A program made the translations under genes and the position numbers. Below are positions 8,550 to 16,727 of a stretch of DNA of 64,000 nt, in pieces. The first letter of the stretch is position 1. Each line of letters begins with the position of its first letter. The notes under the pieces were generated by a model that was not told the DNA's origin, did not search any database, and worked only from the letters and a program-made list of their open reading frames with translations. The DNA is from Acetobacterium paludosum (GTDB lineage Bacteria; Bacillota; Clostridia; Eubacteriales; Eubacteriaceae). The stretch is from contig NZ_RXYA01000006.1 in NCBI RefSeq assembly GCF_008086595.1, positions 124,001 through 188,000 of the forward strand, in the 5' to 3' direction.

Positions 8550-9521
8550 ATGAAAGTAATGGTTTCAGGCGGTGCAGGTTATATCGGAAGTCATGCGGTT
8601 GTCCAGTTGTTAGATCAAGGTTATGATGTTGTCGTTGTTGACAATTTATCAAAAGGTTTTATAACTGCAGTCGATACGCGGGCTATTTTTTATCAATGCG
8701 ATATTCGAGATAAAAAAGCTTTAAATGAAATTTTTAAAAAAGAAAAAATTGATGTTGTGATGCAATTTGCAGCAGATATTGTCATTGCTGAGAGTGAAAA
8801 AGATCCTTTGAAATATTTTAATAATAATGTGGCAGGAACAATTTCTTTATTAGAAGTGATGGTTGAAAACGAAGTAAAGAAAATTATCTTTTCTTCAACG
8901 GCAGCAATATATGGTAATACAGAAAAAATTCCGGTTGAAGAGACAGATGCGATTGATCCAATTAGTCCATATGGAACGACAAAAGCATTTGTAGAAAAGA
9001 TTTTAGACAGTTGTAGACAAGCATATGGGATGAATTATTGTGTGTTTAGATATTTCAATGTAGCCGGAGCGCATGAAAAATATCCGATTGGACAAAATGT
9101 GAAAAAGAATACGGCACTGATTCCAATTATACTGGAAGTTGCTGCAGAAGAAAGACCATATATAGAAATATATGGTAATGATTATGAAACAAAGGATGGT
9201 ACTGGCGTTCGTGATTTCATTCATGTAGTTGATTTGGTAGATGCTCATATTTTAGGAATCATGCAACTTAATAAAAATTTAAGTGGTATTTATAATCTTG
9301 GAAATGGCCAGGGCTTTTCAGTTAACGAGATGATTGAAGCAGCTCGCAAGGTAACAAAAAAGGATATCCCAGTGAAAATATCACCAAGACGAGAAGGTGA
9401 TATTGCCGTTTCAATAGCATCGAGTGATAAGGCTAAGAAAGAACTAGGATGGAAACCCCGCTATACAAGTGTTGAAAAAATAATTGAGACAGCCTGGAAT
9501 TACAAAATAAAAAAGTACTAA
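8550..9521 (+). CDS. galE: UDP-glucose 4-epimerase
   Basis: Extended short-chain dehydrogenase that interconverts UDP-glucose and UDP-galactose (possibly also the N-acetyl forms), supplying galactosyl donors to the cluster. The N-terminal GGAGYIGSH binds NAD. The catalytic pair is Tyr141 and Lys145 in SPYGTTK, with SST around residue 116. ARREGD-like sequence near residue 280 (SPRREGDI) and ELGWKPRY complete the family pattern. Its 323 residues are normal length. An AGGAG ribosome site lies 7 bases before the ATG. A 162-base gap precedes it, so it may have its own promoter; TTGATA at 8457 with AATAAT at 8479 is a weak candidate. Confidence 0.93.
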   Translation: MKVMVSGGAGYIGSHAVVQLLDQGYDVVVVDNLSKGFITAVDTRAIFYQCDIRDKKALNEIFKKEKIDVVMQFAADIVIAESEKDPLKYFNNNVAGTISLLEVMVENEVKKIIFSSTAAIYGNTEKIPVEETDAIDPISPYGTTKAFVEKILDSCRQAYGMNYCVFRYFNVAGAHEKYPIGQNVKKNTALIPIILEVAAEERPYIEIYGNDYETKDGTGVRDFIHVVDLVDAHILGIMQLNKNLSGIYNLGNGQGFSVNEMIEAARKVTKKDIPVKISPRREGDIAVSIASSDKAKKELGWKPRYTSVEKIIETAWNYKIKKY

Positions 9522-9567
9522 AATCACCTTAGTAAATACTATAAATATAGAATGAAAGAGAAAAATA

Positions 9568-11736
9568 ATGATGATGAATCAAAAAGAGAAATATCTGAGT
9601 AGAAATACAGAAAATAAAATACTCTTTTGCATATTGGGGTTTCTAATTGCGATTTTGCTATGTGGCTTAGTATATTATTGGAAAAATGATTTTCAGAACA
9701 TTGTTGTTATTGGAAAACAAATTGCTTTTATTTTTTTCGCAGTATGGATGTTCCTATTTTTAATTGTGACAATATATTTTATAAAAATGAATCAACTGGG
9801 AAAAAGTTTTTTGGTAACAACAAAAATATTGCTCGATTTTTTTATCAACTATCGATACCGAATAGCTGCGATTGTGTTTGTAATATTGGTCGTTTTAGGA
9901 ATCAATTTTTCATCTCTGGCATCTTGGGAGACAACCACTTATGAGGAATCGCATTCGGTTATATTTGGGCAAGCAAGGTCAATTCGATCTGATGAATGGC
10001 TGGTGGAAACACCTTGGGTTTTATCTCAATACAATGAGAGATTTCCAACCGTAAATGATGACATTCGAGTTGATGGTCAAAATATGCTGTTTATGAGTAC
10101 AAAAACACCAATAGAACACATTTCTACAATTGGAAATCCTTATAATTGGGGATATTTTTTCTTGCCTATCGAACAGGGCTATGCCTGGCATTGGGTCTTA
10201 AAATTATTATTATTACTTTTGTTTTCATATGAATTTCTACATATTATTACTAAGGAAAGCCGATATGTTTCCTTTGTTGGTGCATTTTGGATTGCTTTTT
10301 CGCCAACGATTGCATGGTGGTTTGATACTTCGGTTATTGAAATAGTTATTGCTTTTCAAGCGCTGTTTATTGCAGTGTTTTATTATTTTAGGGTCAGTAA
10401 GGTTTATCAGAAAATTTTGCTGCTCGTAATGGTTGTTATTTTTGGATTGAATTTTATTTTAGATTTATATCCCGCATTTCAAATTGTATTGGGATACGTT
10501 TTTTTAGGGTTGCTTATTTATTTAGTAATTAAAAATTATAAAAAACTAAAAAAACAGGATATTATCTTCATTACTTTATCCGTTTTTTTTATAATAGCGG
10601 TAGTAGCAGTTACAATTATCCCGTCAATTTCGGATATAACCATTATGATGTCAACGTCATATCCTGGAAGCAGAATGATAACGGGCGGGGGAATGAGAAT
10701 ATCTGATTTGACCAGATATTTGTATAACTGGTTGATTCCTTTTGTTGATGTTCCCCCGGAAACATTGTTGAATAATTGCATTGCCAGTGCTTATGTAACC
10801 TTTATTCCGGCATCACTAATAATAATTTTGAAAAGCTGGAAAGAAAAAAAGTATCTTGACAACGGCTATTTAAAAATATTTATAGCGTTTTATATTGTGT
10901 TTGCTTTATGGATACTACTACCCTTTCCAGAATTATTTGCAAAATATACTTTGTTGTATATGGTCACGCCGCAAATGTCGTTAATGGGGGCAGGGCTAAT
11001 GGGAGTCTATATTAGTTGCATTGTTATTAGTCAATTAAACGAAAGACCGGGCTTCAGTAAAAAAGGAATAATAGCTTTTCTTTCAATTTTGGGCTGTTAC
11101 TTTTTGTTGGCGCTTTATTTTAATCAGGCAATCAGTTATTTAGGAATAATCGGAACAAGTATTACAATAATAATTTTTTTATTGGCGAATTACTTTTTCA
11201 TTATGGGGAAAAAGTATGCCGTTTTGATTTTTGTTTGCATTGTTTCAATCATTCCGGGATTTTTTGTCAATCCTGTTAATGTGGGACTTGCGCCGATTAA
11301 AGAAACGGTACTTGCTAAGTCAATACAAGAAGTGGTTAAAGAAGATCCGAAAGGATTATGGATGGGATATGATTCGGTAACATTACCTAATTACATCCTT
11401 GCTGAAGGAGGAAAAGTACTAAATAGTGTCCACTATTATCCAAACAACAGATTATGGGCGCAGATAAGTAATGACACAAATGATTATACAATATATAATC
11501 GTTTTGCACATATTCAAATAGAATTTAGTGCTTCGGAAAAAACTAAATTTGAATTGGTTGCCACAGATCATATAAAAATCACACTGAATGTAAATGACTT
11601 AGAAAAACTTAATGTAAAATACATTGTATCTTATAATCCATTAGAGAAATTTAACAATCAAAACGTTTCATTTATTAAACAAAGCCAGAATGATGCCGGT
11701 ACAATATTTATTTATCAAGTGATCTATAACAATTGA
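9568..11736 (+). CDS. Large polytopic membrane protein, possible GT-C glycosyltransferase
   Basis: A 722-residue protein with about twelve membrane helices and a soluble C-terminal region (~residues 570-722) that would face outward. The first large outer loop holds SIRSDEWLVETPW, with acidic residues placed as in GT-C enzymes, and a Trp-rich loop (NPYNWGYFF...GYAWHW) follows. I do not recognise a named family with certainty. The general form is like YfhO-type or other wall-polymer-glycosylating membrane proteins. Three consecutive ATG codons begin the frame, with a purine-rich stretch upstream. Function is inferred from the cluster. Confidence 0.65.
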   Translation: MMMNQKEKYLSRNTENKILFCILGFLIAILLCGLVYYWKNDFQNIVVIGKQIAFIFFAVWMFLFLIVTIYFIKMNQLGKSFLVTTKILLDFFINYRYRIAAIVFVILVVLGINFSSLASWETTTYEESHSVIFGQARSIRSDEWLVETPWVLSQYNERFPTVNDDIRVDGQNMLFMSTKTPIEHISTIGNPYNWGYFFLPIEQGYAWHWVLKLLLLLLFSYEFLHIITKESRYVSFVGAFWIAFSPTIAWWFDTSVIEIVIAFQALFIAVFYYFRVSKVYQKILLLVMVVIFGLNFILDLYPAFQIVLGYVFLGLLIYLVIKNYKKLKKQDIIFITLSVFFIIAVVAVTIIPSISDITIMMSTSYPGSRMITGGGMRISDLTRYLYNWLIPFVDVPPETLLNNCIASAYVTFIPASLIIILKSWKEKKYLDNGYLKIFIAFYIVFALWILLPFPELFAKYTLLYMVTPQMSLMGAGLMGVYISCIVISQLNERPGFSKKGIIAFLSILGCYFLLALYFNQAISYLGIIGTSITIIIFLLANYFFIMGKKYAVLIFVCIVSIIPGFFVNPVNVGLAPIKETVLAKSIQEVVKEDPKGLWMGYDSVTLPNYILAEGGKVLNSVHYYPNNRLWAQISNDTNDYTIYNRFAHIQIEFSASEKTKFELVATDHIKITLNVNDLEKLNVKYIVSYNPLEKFNNQNVSFIKQSQNDAGTIFIYQVIYNN

Positions 11737-11769
11737 ATTTAAAGTGGATATAAACAAACTAGGGCAACA

Positions 11770-11838
11770 ATGAAAAATTCATATAAAGCTATTTTAAACA
11801 AAATGAATAAATTAAGAATGGATGGTTTTGATTATTGA
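11770..11838 (+). CDS. Possible 22-codon ORF coupled to the DUF6056 gene
   Basis: ATG at 11770 opens a basic 22-residue frame (starting MKNSYKAILNK) whose TGA stop (11836-11838) overlaps the TTG start of the next gene (11835-11837). That downstream TTG has no good ribosome site of its own. Translation through this small frame with re-initiation would explain its expression. Only a weak AGGG precedes the ATG. It could also be a chance frame. Confidence 0.35.
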   Translation: MKNSYKAILNKMNKLRMDGFDY

Positions 11839-13196
11839 AGAAGAAAGAAAAATATTTTAAACTTGTTGATAGGGAGATAACTCCAAGAACAAATATTATT
11901 ATTTTTGGGGTTATCCTTATTGTCACTTTTTGTTATATGTTGTTTCTAAACATTAAAACCCCTTTGATTGCTGACGATTATGTTTATAAATTTATTGCCG
12001 GTACCAGTACTCCCATTAATTCTTTTGGGGATATTGTGCAATCCCTGATTCTTTTTTATCTAAGCTGGGGTGGAAGGCTTGTCGCCGAGCTTTTTAACCG
12101 ACTGTTTATGCTGTGGGGAAAAGAAGTTTTTAATGTGGCGAATAGTCTGTGTTATATTGTATTTGTTTTATCTGTTTATTTTTTAGCCGTTGGACGCAAA
12201 ATCAGGGCGTTTAAATTACTGCTGGTCACGATCCTGGTTTGGTTTTTCACCCCGGTATTTGGGCAGACTGTTATCTGGCTGACCGGTTCCTGCAATTATT
12301 TATGGTGTGGAACTCTGATTGTTCTGGCCCTTTTGCCTTTCCGTTTTTACGAAGAGAAGCAGACCGCGATCTTAAAGAGTAAGTGGCTGGCCGTCGTTTT
12401 AATCCCGTTGTTTTTTGTCAGTGGGATAACCAATGAGAATTCAGCAGGAGCAATGATTCTTATTATGATCTTGTTCAGCTTGCTTTTTTATAAACGCAAA
12501 ATAAAAATTCCTTATTTTGCCTGGACTGGCATCATTTTTTCGATGATTTCTTTTTTATGTATGATTTTTGCGCCCGGAAATGGAATGAGAACAACCAATG
12601 AAGCCCCCATCGCGGAAGTAACGCAGATGGTAGGTTCCAATCCTATTATTACGAAGTTTTCCTATTTTGCCTATAATTTATATGATTTAATGCCTTTGCT
12701 GATTTTAGCAGTGATTGCTGGATTGTTATTATATAAGAAAAAGGATCGAAATGTTTTGATGGTATTTGGCATTTTTATTATTGCCGCAGCGGCGGCGATG
12801 TTGGTGATGCTGGCACCTCCTAAATTTCCGCCTCGAGCCATGTTTGGCTTATCGGCAATGATTAGCATTGCCATTGTTTATGCGGTTGATCAACTCGAAA
12901 TAAAATGGAATCATCAGTTGATTCTAATACCCTTTGCAGCGGTGCTGCTATATTATGTGATGTCGTTAGGGTATGTGGGTATTGATGCGATTACCGTTTT
13001 CAAGGAGTCGGAAACCCGCATTGAAATCATAAACGAAAATAAAGCCGAAGACGTCATTGCGGTTCCGGGAATTACACCGTTAACCGACCATAATGGCATG
13101 TATGGCCTGAAAGATGTTCAAATGGATCCCAATCACTGGGTAAATCGTGCCCTTGCAGATTATTATGGTGTCAAAAACATTGTTTTAGAACCATAG
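11835..13196 (+). CDS. DUF6056 family polytopic membrane protein
   Basis: A 453-residue protein with about eleven membrane helices. LIADDYVYKF after the first helix, SWGGRLVAELFNR, VIWLTGSCNYLW and GITNEN follow the DUF6056 pattern. The acidic pair after helix 1 is where GT-C transferases keep catalytic residues. It is probably an outward-acting transferase of the polysaccharide cluster, by inference. The start is a TTG that overlaps the stop of a possible 22-codon frame, which suggests translational coupling. The GC content is higher than in the 4.3-11.7 kb stretch. The next gene is a distant homologue 14 bases downstream, so the pair may be an old duplication. Confidence 0.7.
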   Translation: MKKKEKYFKLVDREITPRTNIIIFGVILIVTFCYMLFLNIKTPLIADDYVYKFIAGTSTPINSFGDIVQSLILFYLSWGGRLVAELFNRLFMLWGKEVFNVANSLCYIVFVLSVYFLAVGRKIRAFKLLLVTILVWFFTPVFGQTVIWLTGSCNYLWCGTLIVLALLPFRFYEEKQTAILKSKWLAVVLIPLFFVSGITNENSAGAMILIMILFSLLFYKRKIKIPYFAWTGIIFSMISFLCMIFAPGNGMRTTNEAPIAEVTQMVGSNPIITKFSYFAYNLYDLMPLLILAVIAGLLLYKKKDRNVLMVFGIFIIAAAAAMLVMLAPPKFPPRAMFGLSAMISIAIVYAVDQLEIKWNHQLILIPFAAVLLYYVMSLGYVGIDAITVFKESETRIEIINENKAEDVIAVPGITPLTDHNGMYGLKDVQMDPNHWVNRALADYYGVKNIVLEP

Positions 13197-13210
13197 AAGG
13201 AGAGAAAGTT

Positions 13211-14575
13211 GTGGAAATAATAAAAACAAAAATAAAGAGTGTGACACATTGGAATTACTTTCCAATACTGGTTTTTACCTTTTTCATTTTGATCATGCAC
13301 TTTTTTTTAAGTCCATCAGGAGATGATATCACCTATGGAACGATTTTTTATAAAGAACCGGTATTAACTTTTATTTCACAGTCTTATTATGAATGGAGTT
13401 CCCGAATTATCATTATGCCGATAGCGGCGTTTTTTGCGGGTAATTCATTTTTTCTGTTTTCGATTTTTGATGTTTTCGTTTATTTCTTATTGGCCTTTAT
13501 GATTTCAAAACTCTTTGTTTATGATAATCAACGAAAAATGAATTGGATTATTGTGCTGCTTTTAGCCTGTGTACCGTTTGTTTCAATGTTGACAACGGCA
13601 GGATGGGTCGTCACCAGTATTCATTATTTTTGGCCGCTTACGTTGAGTCTGGTGGCGTTATACCCACTCAAAAAAATACTGTTCAATGAAGCGATTAAAT
13701 GGTACGAATATCCGGTGTATTTTATTGCCACCGTTTTTGGCATGAACATGGAAATTATGGCGGCAATTTTAGTGTCATTTTATTTTATATTTTGCATTTT
13801 CTTTATAGCCCAAAAAAACATTTCTCGCTACACGATTTTTACCACCATTGTTTTAATTGGTAATTTGATTTTCATTCTTCTTTGCCCGGGAAATACCGTT
13901 CGAGATATCGCGGAAATTGCTTCTCAATTTCCGGAATATGCTTCTTTTGGCCTTCTTCAGAAGATGACCTTATCAGCCACATCATTTATTGTCACGATTG
14001 ATCAAAATTTTATCATGCTAACCGTTTTAGGGTTAGCTTGGCTTTATTCCTGGAAAAAGTATCAGACTGGGGTTCCAAGAATAATGGGGATATTGCCGTT
14101 TGTTATTTGCGCACTGATTGATATGGCTCGGGTTGTCGTTTTGAGCCCCAAATTTGCCTGTGGTTACAAGTTATTAACGGGAAATAATATTACTGACTGG
14201 ATTTCTTTTCAAGGTATTACCAGCGGAACTTTGGGAGTTTACCATTACCTGGTACTTGCGGCAATGACAATATTCGTGATTTCATTAATGGCGATGACGA
14301 TTACTTTGTTCAAAGATTCTCAGAAACTATGGATTGCAGTTCTGGTAATGGGCGCAGGGATCATGTCGCGGGTTGCGATGGGATTCTCTCCAACCGTATA
14401 TAAGTCTGGGGCACGGACATTCTTATTTCAATACATTGCCATGGCTATTTTGGGACTTTTGATATATCAGGAATTTAATTCAAGCTTGTCTCCTAAAAAT
14501 CAAAAAAGAGTTATCTGGGGTTTGGCGCTTTTGGCAATTTGCGGTTATTTGGAGTCGCTTTGTAAATTGTGTTAA
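13211..14575 (+). CDS. DUF6056-like polytopic membrane protein
   Basis: A 454-residue, roughly eleven-helix membrane protein resembling the preceding gene. It has SGDDITYGTIF after the first helix, YYEWSSRIIIMP, WVVTSIHYFWPL and GMNMEIMAA in the same order. It starts with GTG at 13211, eight bases after AAGGAG. As with its neighbour, acidic residues in the first outer loop suggest a GT-C-type enzyme using a lipid-linked sugar, but no activity is shown. It is the last gene of the cluster and ends 37 bases before a long terminator shared with the convergent LCP gene. Confidence 0.68.
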   Translation: MEIIKTKIKSVTHWNYFPILVFTFFILIMHFFLSPSGDDITYGTIFYKEPVLTFISQSYYEWSSRIIIMPIAAFFAGNSFFLFSIFDVFVYFLLAFMISKLFVYDNQRKMNWIIVLLLACVPFVSMLTTAGWVVTSIHYFWPLTLSLVALYPLKKILFNEAIKWYEYPVYFIATVFGMNMEIMAAILVSFYFIFCIFFIAQKNISRYTIFTTIVLIGNLIFILLCPGNTVRDIAEIASQFPEYASFGLLQKMTLSATSFIVTIDQNFIMLTVLGLAWLYSWKKYQTGVPRIMGILPFVICALIDMARVVVLSPKFACGYKLLTGNNITDWISFQGITSGTLGVYHYLVLAAMTIFVISLMAMTITLFKDSQKLWIAVLVMGAGIMSRVAMGFSPTVYKSGARTFLFQYIAMAILGLLIYQEFNSSLSPKNQKRVIWGLALLAICGYLESLCKLC

Positions 14576-14611
14576 AAAAAGATGAAGTTGGAAAATAATA
14601 GTAAGTTAGAA

Positions 14612-14653
14612 AAAGGCTCCGAATGGCGATTCAAATCGCCATTCGGAGCCTTT
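14612..14653. terminator. Bidirectional terminator between convergent genes
   Basis: A perfect 19-bp inverted repeat (14612-14630 with 14635-14653, TCAA loop) is flanked by A and T runs. It serves the polysaccharide cluster on the plus strand and the LCP gene on the minus strand. Confidence 0.9.
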
Positions 14654-14665
14654 CCTCACATCGCT

Positions 14666-15868
14666 TTACTTCGTTTTGCTGACAATCTCTTTGCTGATTT
14701 TTGTTGCGGCACTGGAGGGGCTGTAGGAGTCCTCGTAAATAAATTGATATAAAGCTTTAATATTATCAACTAAAGTATTTGGGACAACATAAGCGACTCC
14801 ATCAAGTGTATCCAGAGAAACATAGTCATCTGTTGGGAAGCGACTCTGTTCAATATCTTTTGAAGGCATAAGGGCAAGGTTGATACCGTATTTGATAAGT
14901 TCCAGGGTACTCAAGGATGTTTGTACATAAGGCAAGGTTGACTGAACGAGTTTAAATTGATCAATCGGAGTAAGATCCATTGCCTTAGATAACACTTGTT
15001 CAAAAACATCTCGCTGCCGCTGGGTTCGATCAAAGTCACCATCGCCGACATAACGCACCCGACAGTAAGCTAAAGCTTGAGAACCGTCAACAACTTGAGA
15101 ACCGATTTTTTTGAGATCCGGTGAGCTGGTATTAACTTTATCATTAATATCCATCAGATACTCATTTACCCAGTCTAATTCATCTTGGCTTTTAATATCA
15201 ATGGTAACTCCGCCGACCGCATTGACCATCGAGACCATCGCATCGAAGTTAATCGTGACATAATCGGTAATCGGTGTATCAAAGTTTTCATTAATGGTTT
15301 GAACGGCTAAATTTGGTCCGCCATAAGCATAGGCGGCATTGAGTTTATCATAACCATACTTTTGGTTAATATACGCATAATCATCGCGCATAATGGATGC
15401 TACCTTCAGTTTGCTGTGTTCATAGTCGGCTGTGGCGACCATGATGGTATCGGTACGGTTACCGTCAACGTCATCTCGGCCGTCAACACCAAAAACGGCG
15501 ATATTGACAATTTTATGCTGCTTGGCAAAAGCGGCAGCTTCATTACTGATGCCATAACTGCTTAAATTTCCTTGCAGATCGCTGGTTACATTTTGTAAGA
15601 AAAATGCATAAATGGCAAAGGCAGCGATCAAAAGAAAAAGGATAAGCAGAAAAATCGTTTTCAAAAATTTTTTAAACCTACTTTTACCTTTTTTCTTTTT
15701 CTTGGGCGTGGGTAGGGCAGTTGATTGCGGCCTCGATTTTTCCTGCTTTGAATTATTTTGTCGTTTTTGGTCCGGTTGACTTGTTGATTGTCTTAAGCTT
15801 GCATTGCTTTTTTGTTTTGATGAAGGAGTACGTCTATTTTCGATTACGTTTTTTTTTCGTGCGCTCAA
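14666..15868 (-). CDS. LytR-CpsA-Psr (LCP) family wall-polymer ligase
   Basis: LCP proteins transfer undecaprenyl-pyrophosphate-linked glycans such as teichoic acid or capsule to peptidoglycan outside the cell. The first ~65 residues are a basic, Lys/Gln/Ser/Pro-rich cytoplasmic tail, longer than usual. One membrane helix (~70-92) follows, then the LCP domain with FGVDGRDDVDGNRTDT, SIMRDDYAYI, GGVTIDI and YCRVRYVGDGDFDRTQRQR, which hold the Arg/Asp residues for pyrophosphate and metal binding. The start is TTG (15868) seven bases after GAGGT on the minus strand. Convergent with the polysaccharide cluster, it is a likely ligase for that product. Confidence 0.92.
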   Translation of the reverse strand: MSARKKNVIENRRTPSSKQKSNASLRQSTSQPDQKRQNNSKQEKSRPQSTALPTPKKKKKGKSRFKKFLKTIFLLILFLLIAAFAIYAFFLQNVTSDLQGNLSSYGISNEAAAFAKQHKIVNIAVFGVDGRDDVDGNRTDTIMVATADYEHSKLKVASIMRDDYAYINQKYGYDKLNAAYAYGGPNLAVQTINENFDTPITDYVTINFDAMVSMVNAVGGVTIDIKSQDELDWVNEYLMDINDKVNTSSPDLKKIGSQVVDGSQALAYCRVRYVGDGDFDRTQRQRDVFEQVLSKAMDLTPIDQFKLVQSTLPYVQTSLSTLELIKYGINLALMPSKDIEQSRFPTDDYVSLDTLDGVAYVVPNTLVDNIKALYQFIYEDSYSPSSAATKISKEIVSKTK

Positions 15869-15895
15869 TACTAATACCTCATTTGGAAATCGTTC

Positions 15896-15940
15896 ATTTG
15901 CAAAAACAGTATTTGCAAATTAGTGCAAAGATGTGCATTT
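15896..15940. repeat. ATTTGCAAA repeats in the LCP leader
   Basis: ATTTGCAAAA (15896) and the perfect palindrome ATTTGCAAAT (15911-15920) are spaced 15 bases apart, followed by GTGCAAAG and GTGCATTT. They lie in the ~135-base untranslated region of the LCP gene. They could be a protein binding site; nothing proves this. Confidence 0.35.
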
Positions 15941-16010
15941 TTAGGGTTTCTAAGGGTAAAAGGTACACTTGAATTTTAAAATGCGTCTGAATTTTAACTT
16001 CTAGTTCAAT

Positions 16011-16039
16011 ATTATATCATATTTGTAAAAATATGTAAA
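16011..16039 (-). promoter_or_regulatory. Promoter of the LCP gene
   Basis: Reading the minus strand, TTTACA (16039-16034) and TATAAT (16016-16011) are separated by 17 bp, close to sigma-A consensus. The expected transcript start is about 135 bases before the TTG start codon. Confidence 0.65.
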
Positions 16040-16083
16040 AAAAAATATATTAATAGAAATTATCAGGGAACCGTAAATCTTGT

Positions 16084-16112
16084 TATACATTTCACTAAAA
16101 CTTTGTTATAAT
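16084..16112 (+). promoter_or_regulatory. Promoter of the coiled-coil/membrane protein pair
   Basis: TATACA (16084-16089), a 17-bp spacer and TATAAT (16107-16112) preceded by TG at 16104 form an extended -10 promoter. It is divergent from the LCP promoter, with the -35 boxes about 45 bases apart. An AGGAG ribosome site follows at 16139. Confidence 0.6.
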
Positions 16113-16153
16113 ATTGATTATAGATTCATATTGAATATAGGAGTGGGGTTAAT

Positions 16154-16723
16154 ATGGCAAATAAACAGGAACTCAAGGGGAAAAATGAGTACTTTGAATA
16201 TGTTGAATCACGCATTGAAAATTTAGAGAAACTAATTTTACAAAAAGATGATGAGTTAAAATCTTTAATTCTTAAAACTGCCCAAAATGGGGCGGGTCAA
16301 TGGAGAAGTAATCCGAGTGAAGAGACGGTAACGATAAAAGGAAAAGGAAATTTTGATCGGGTGTTTCAAGATATAAAGGAAGAGGAAGCACGCTTTTTAA
16401 AAAATGAAGGGGAGTTGCCTCAATACAAGGCTGAGGAACTGAATGAACAACTTTTCAACATCGAGAAAAGAGAGAAAATAGTTCAGGAAATGTTGGACTC
16501 TCTTGGATCAGCGCTGTCAATCCTAAAACAGCGTCATGAAGAGGTTAACCGTAAGGAAGAAACCCTTAATTCTGAATATCAAAAGCTATTAAAAATTGAA
16601 GAGTTATATAGAAATACCCAGGGGAGCGATTCTTTAGGATCATCTTTTGGACAGTTCCCTATTGGCAAAGGAAGTTCTAAAGATGAAAAAAGAACTCCCG
16701 TAAATAAAGACAGCAAGGAGTGA
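16154..16723 (+). CDS. Unknown coiled-coil protein
   Basis: A 189-residue, highly charged soluble protein with no signal peptide or membrane segment. Heptad-like Leu/Ile/Glu/Lys spacing covers residues ~10-45 and ~75-155 (ending near LLKIEELYRN), and the tail is Gly/Ser-rich. I recognise no family. It precedes a membrane protein with a long charged domain by four bases and shares its promoter, so the two probably act together at the membrane. The divergent LCP gene hints at cell-envelope work. This is an inference only. Confidence 0.6.
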   Translation: MANKQELKGKNEYFEYVESRIENLEKLILQKDDELKSLILKTAQNGAGQWRSNPSEETVTIKGKGNFDRVFQDIKEEEARFLKNEGELPQYKAEELNEQLFNIEKREKIVQEMLDSLGSALSILKQRHEEVNRKEETLNSEYQKLLKIEELYRNTQGSDSLGSSFGQFPIGKGSSKDEKRTPVNKDSKE

Positions 16724-16727
16724 TTCG

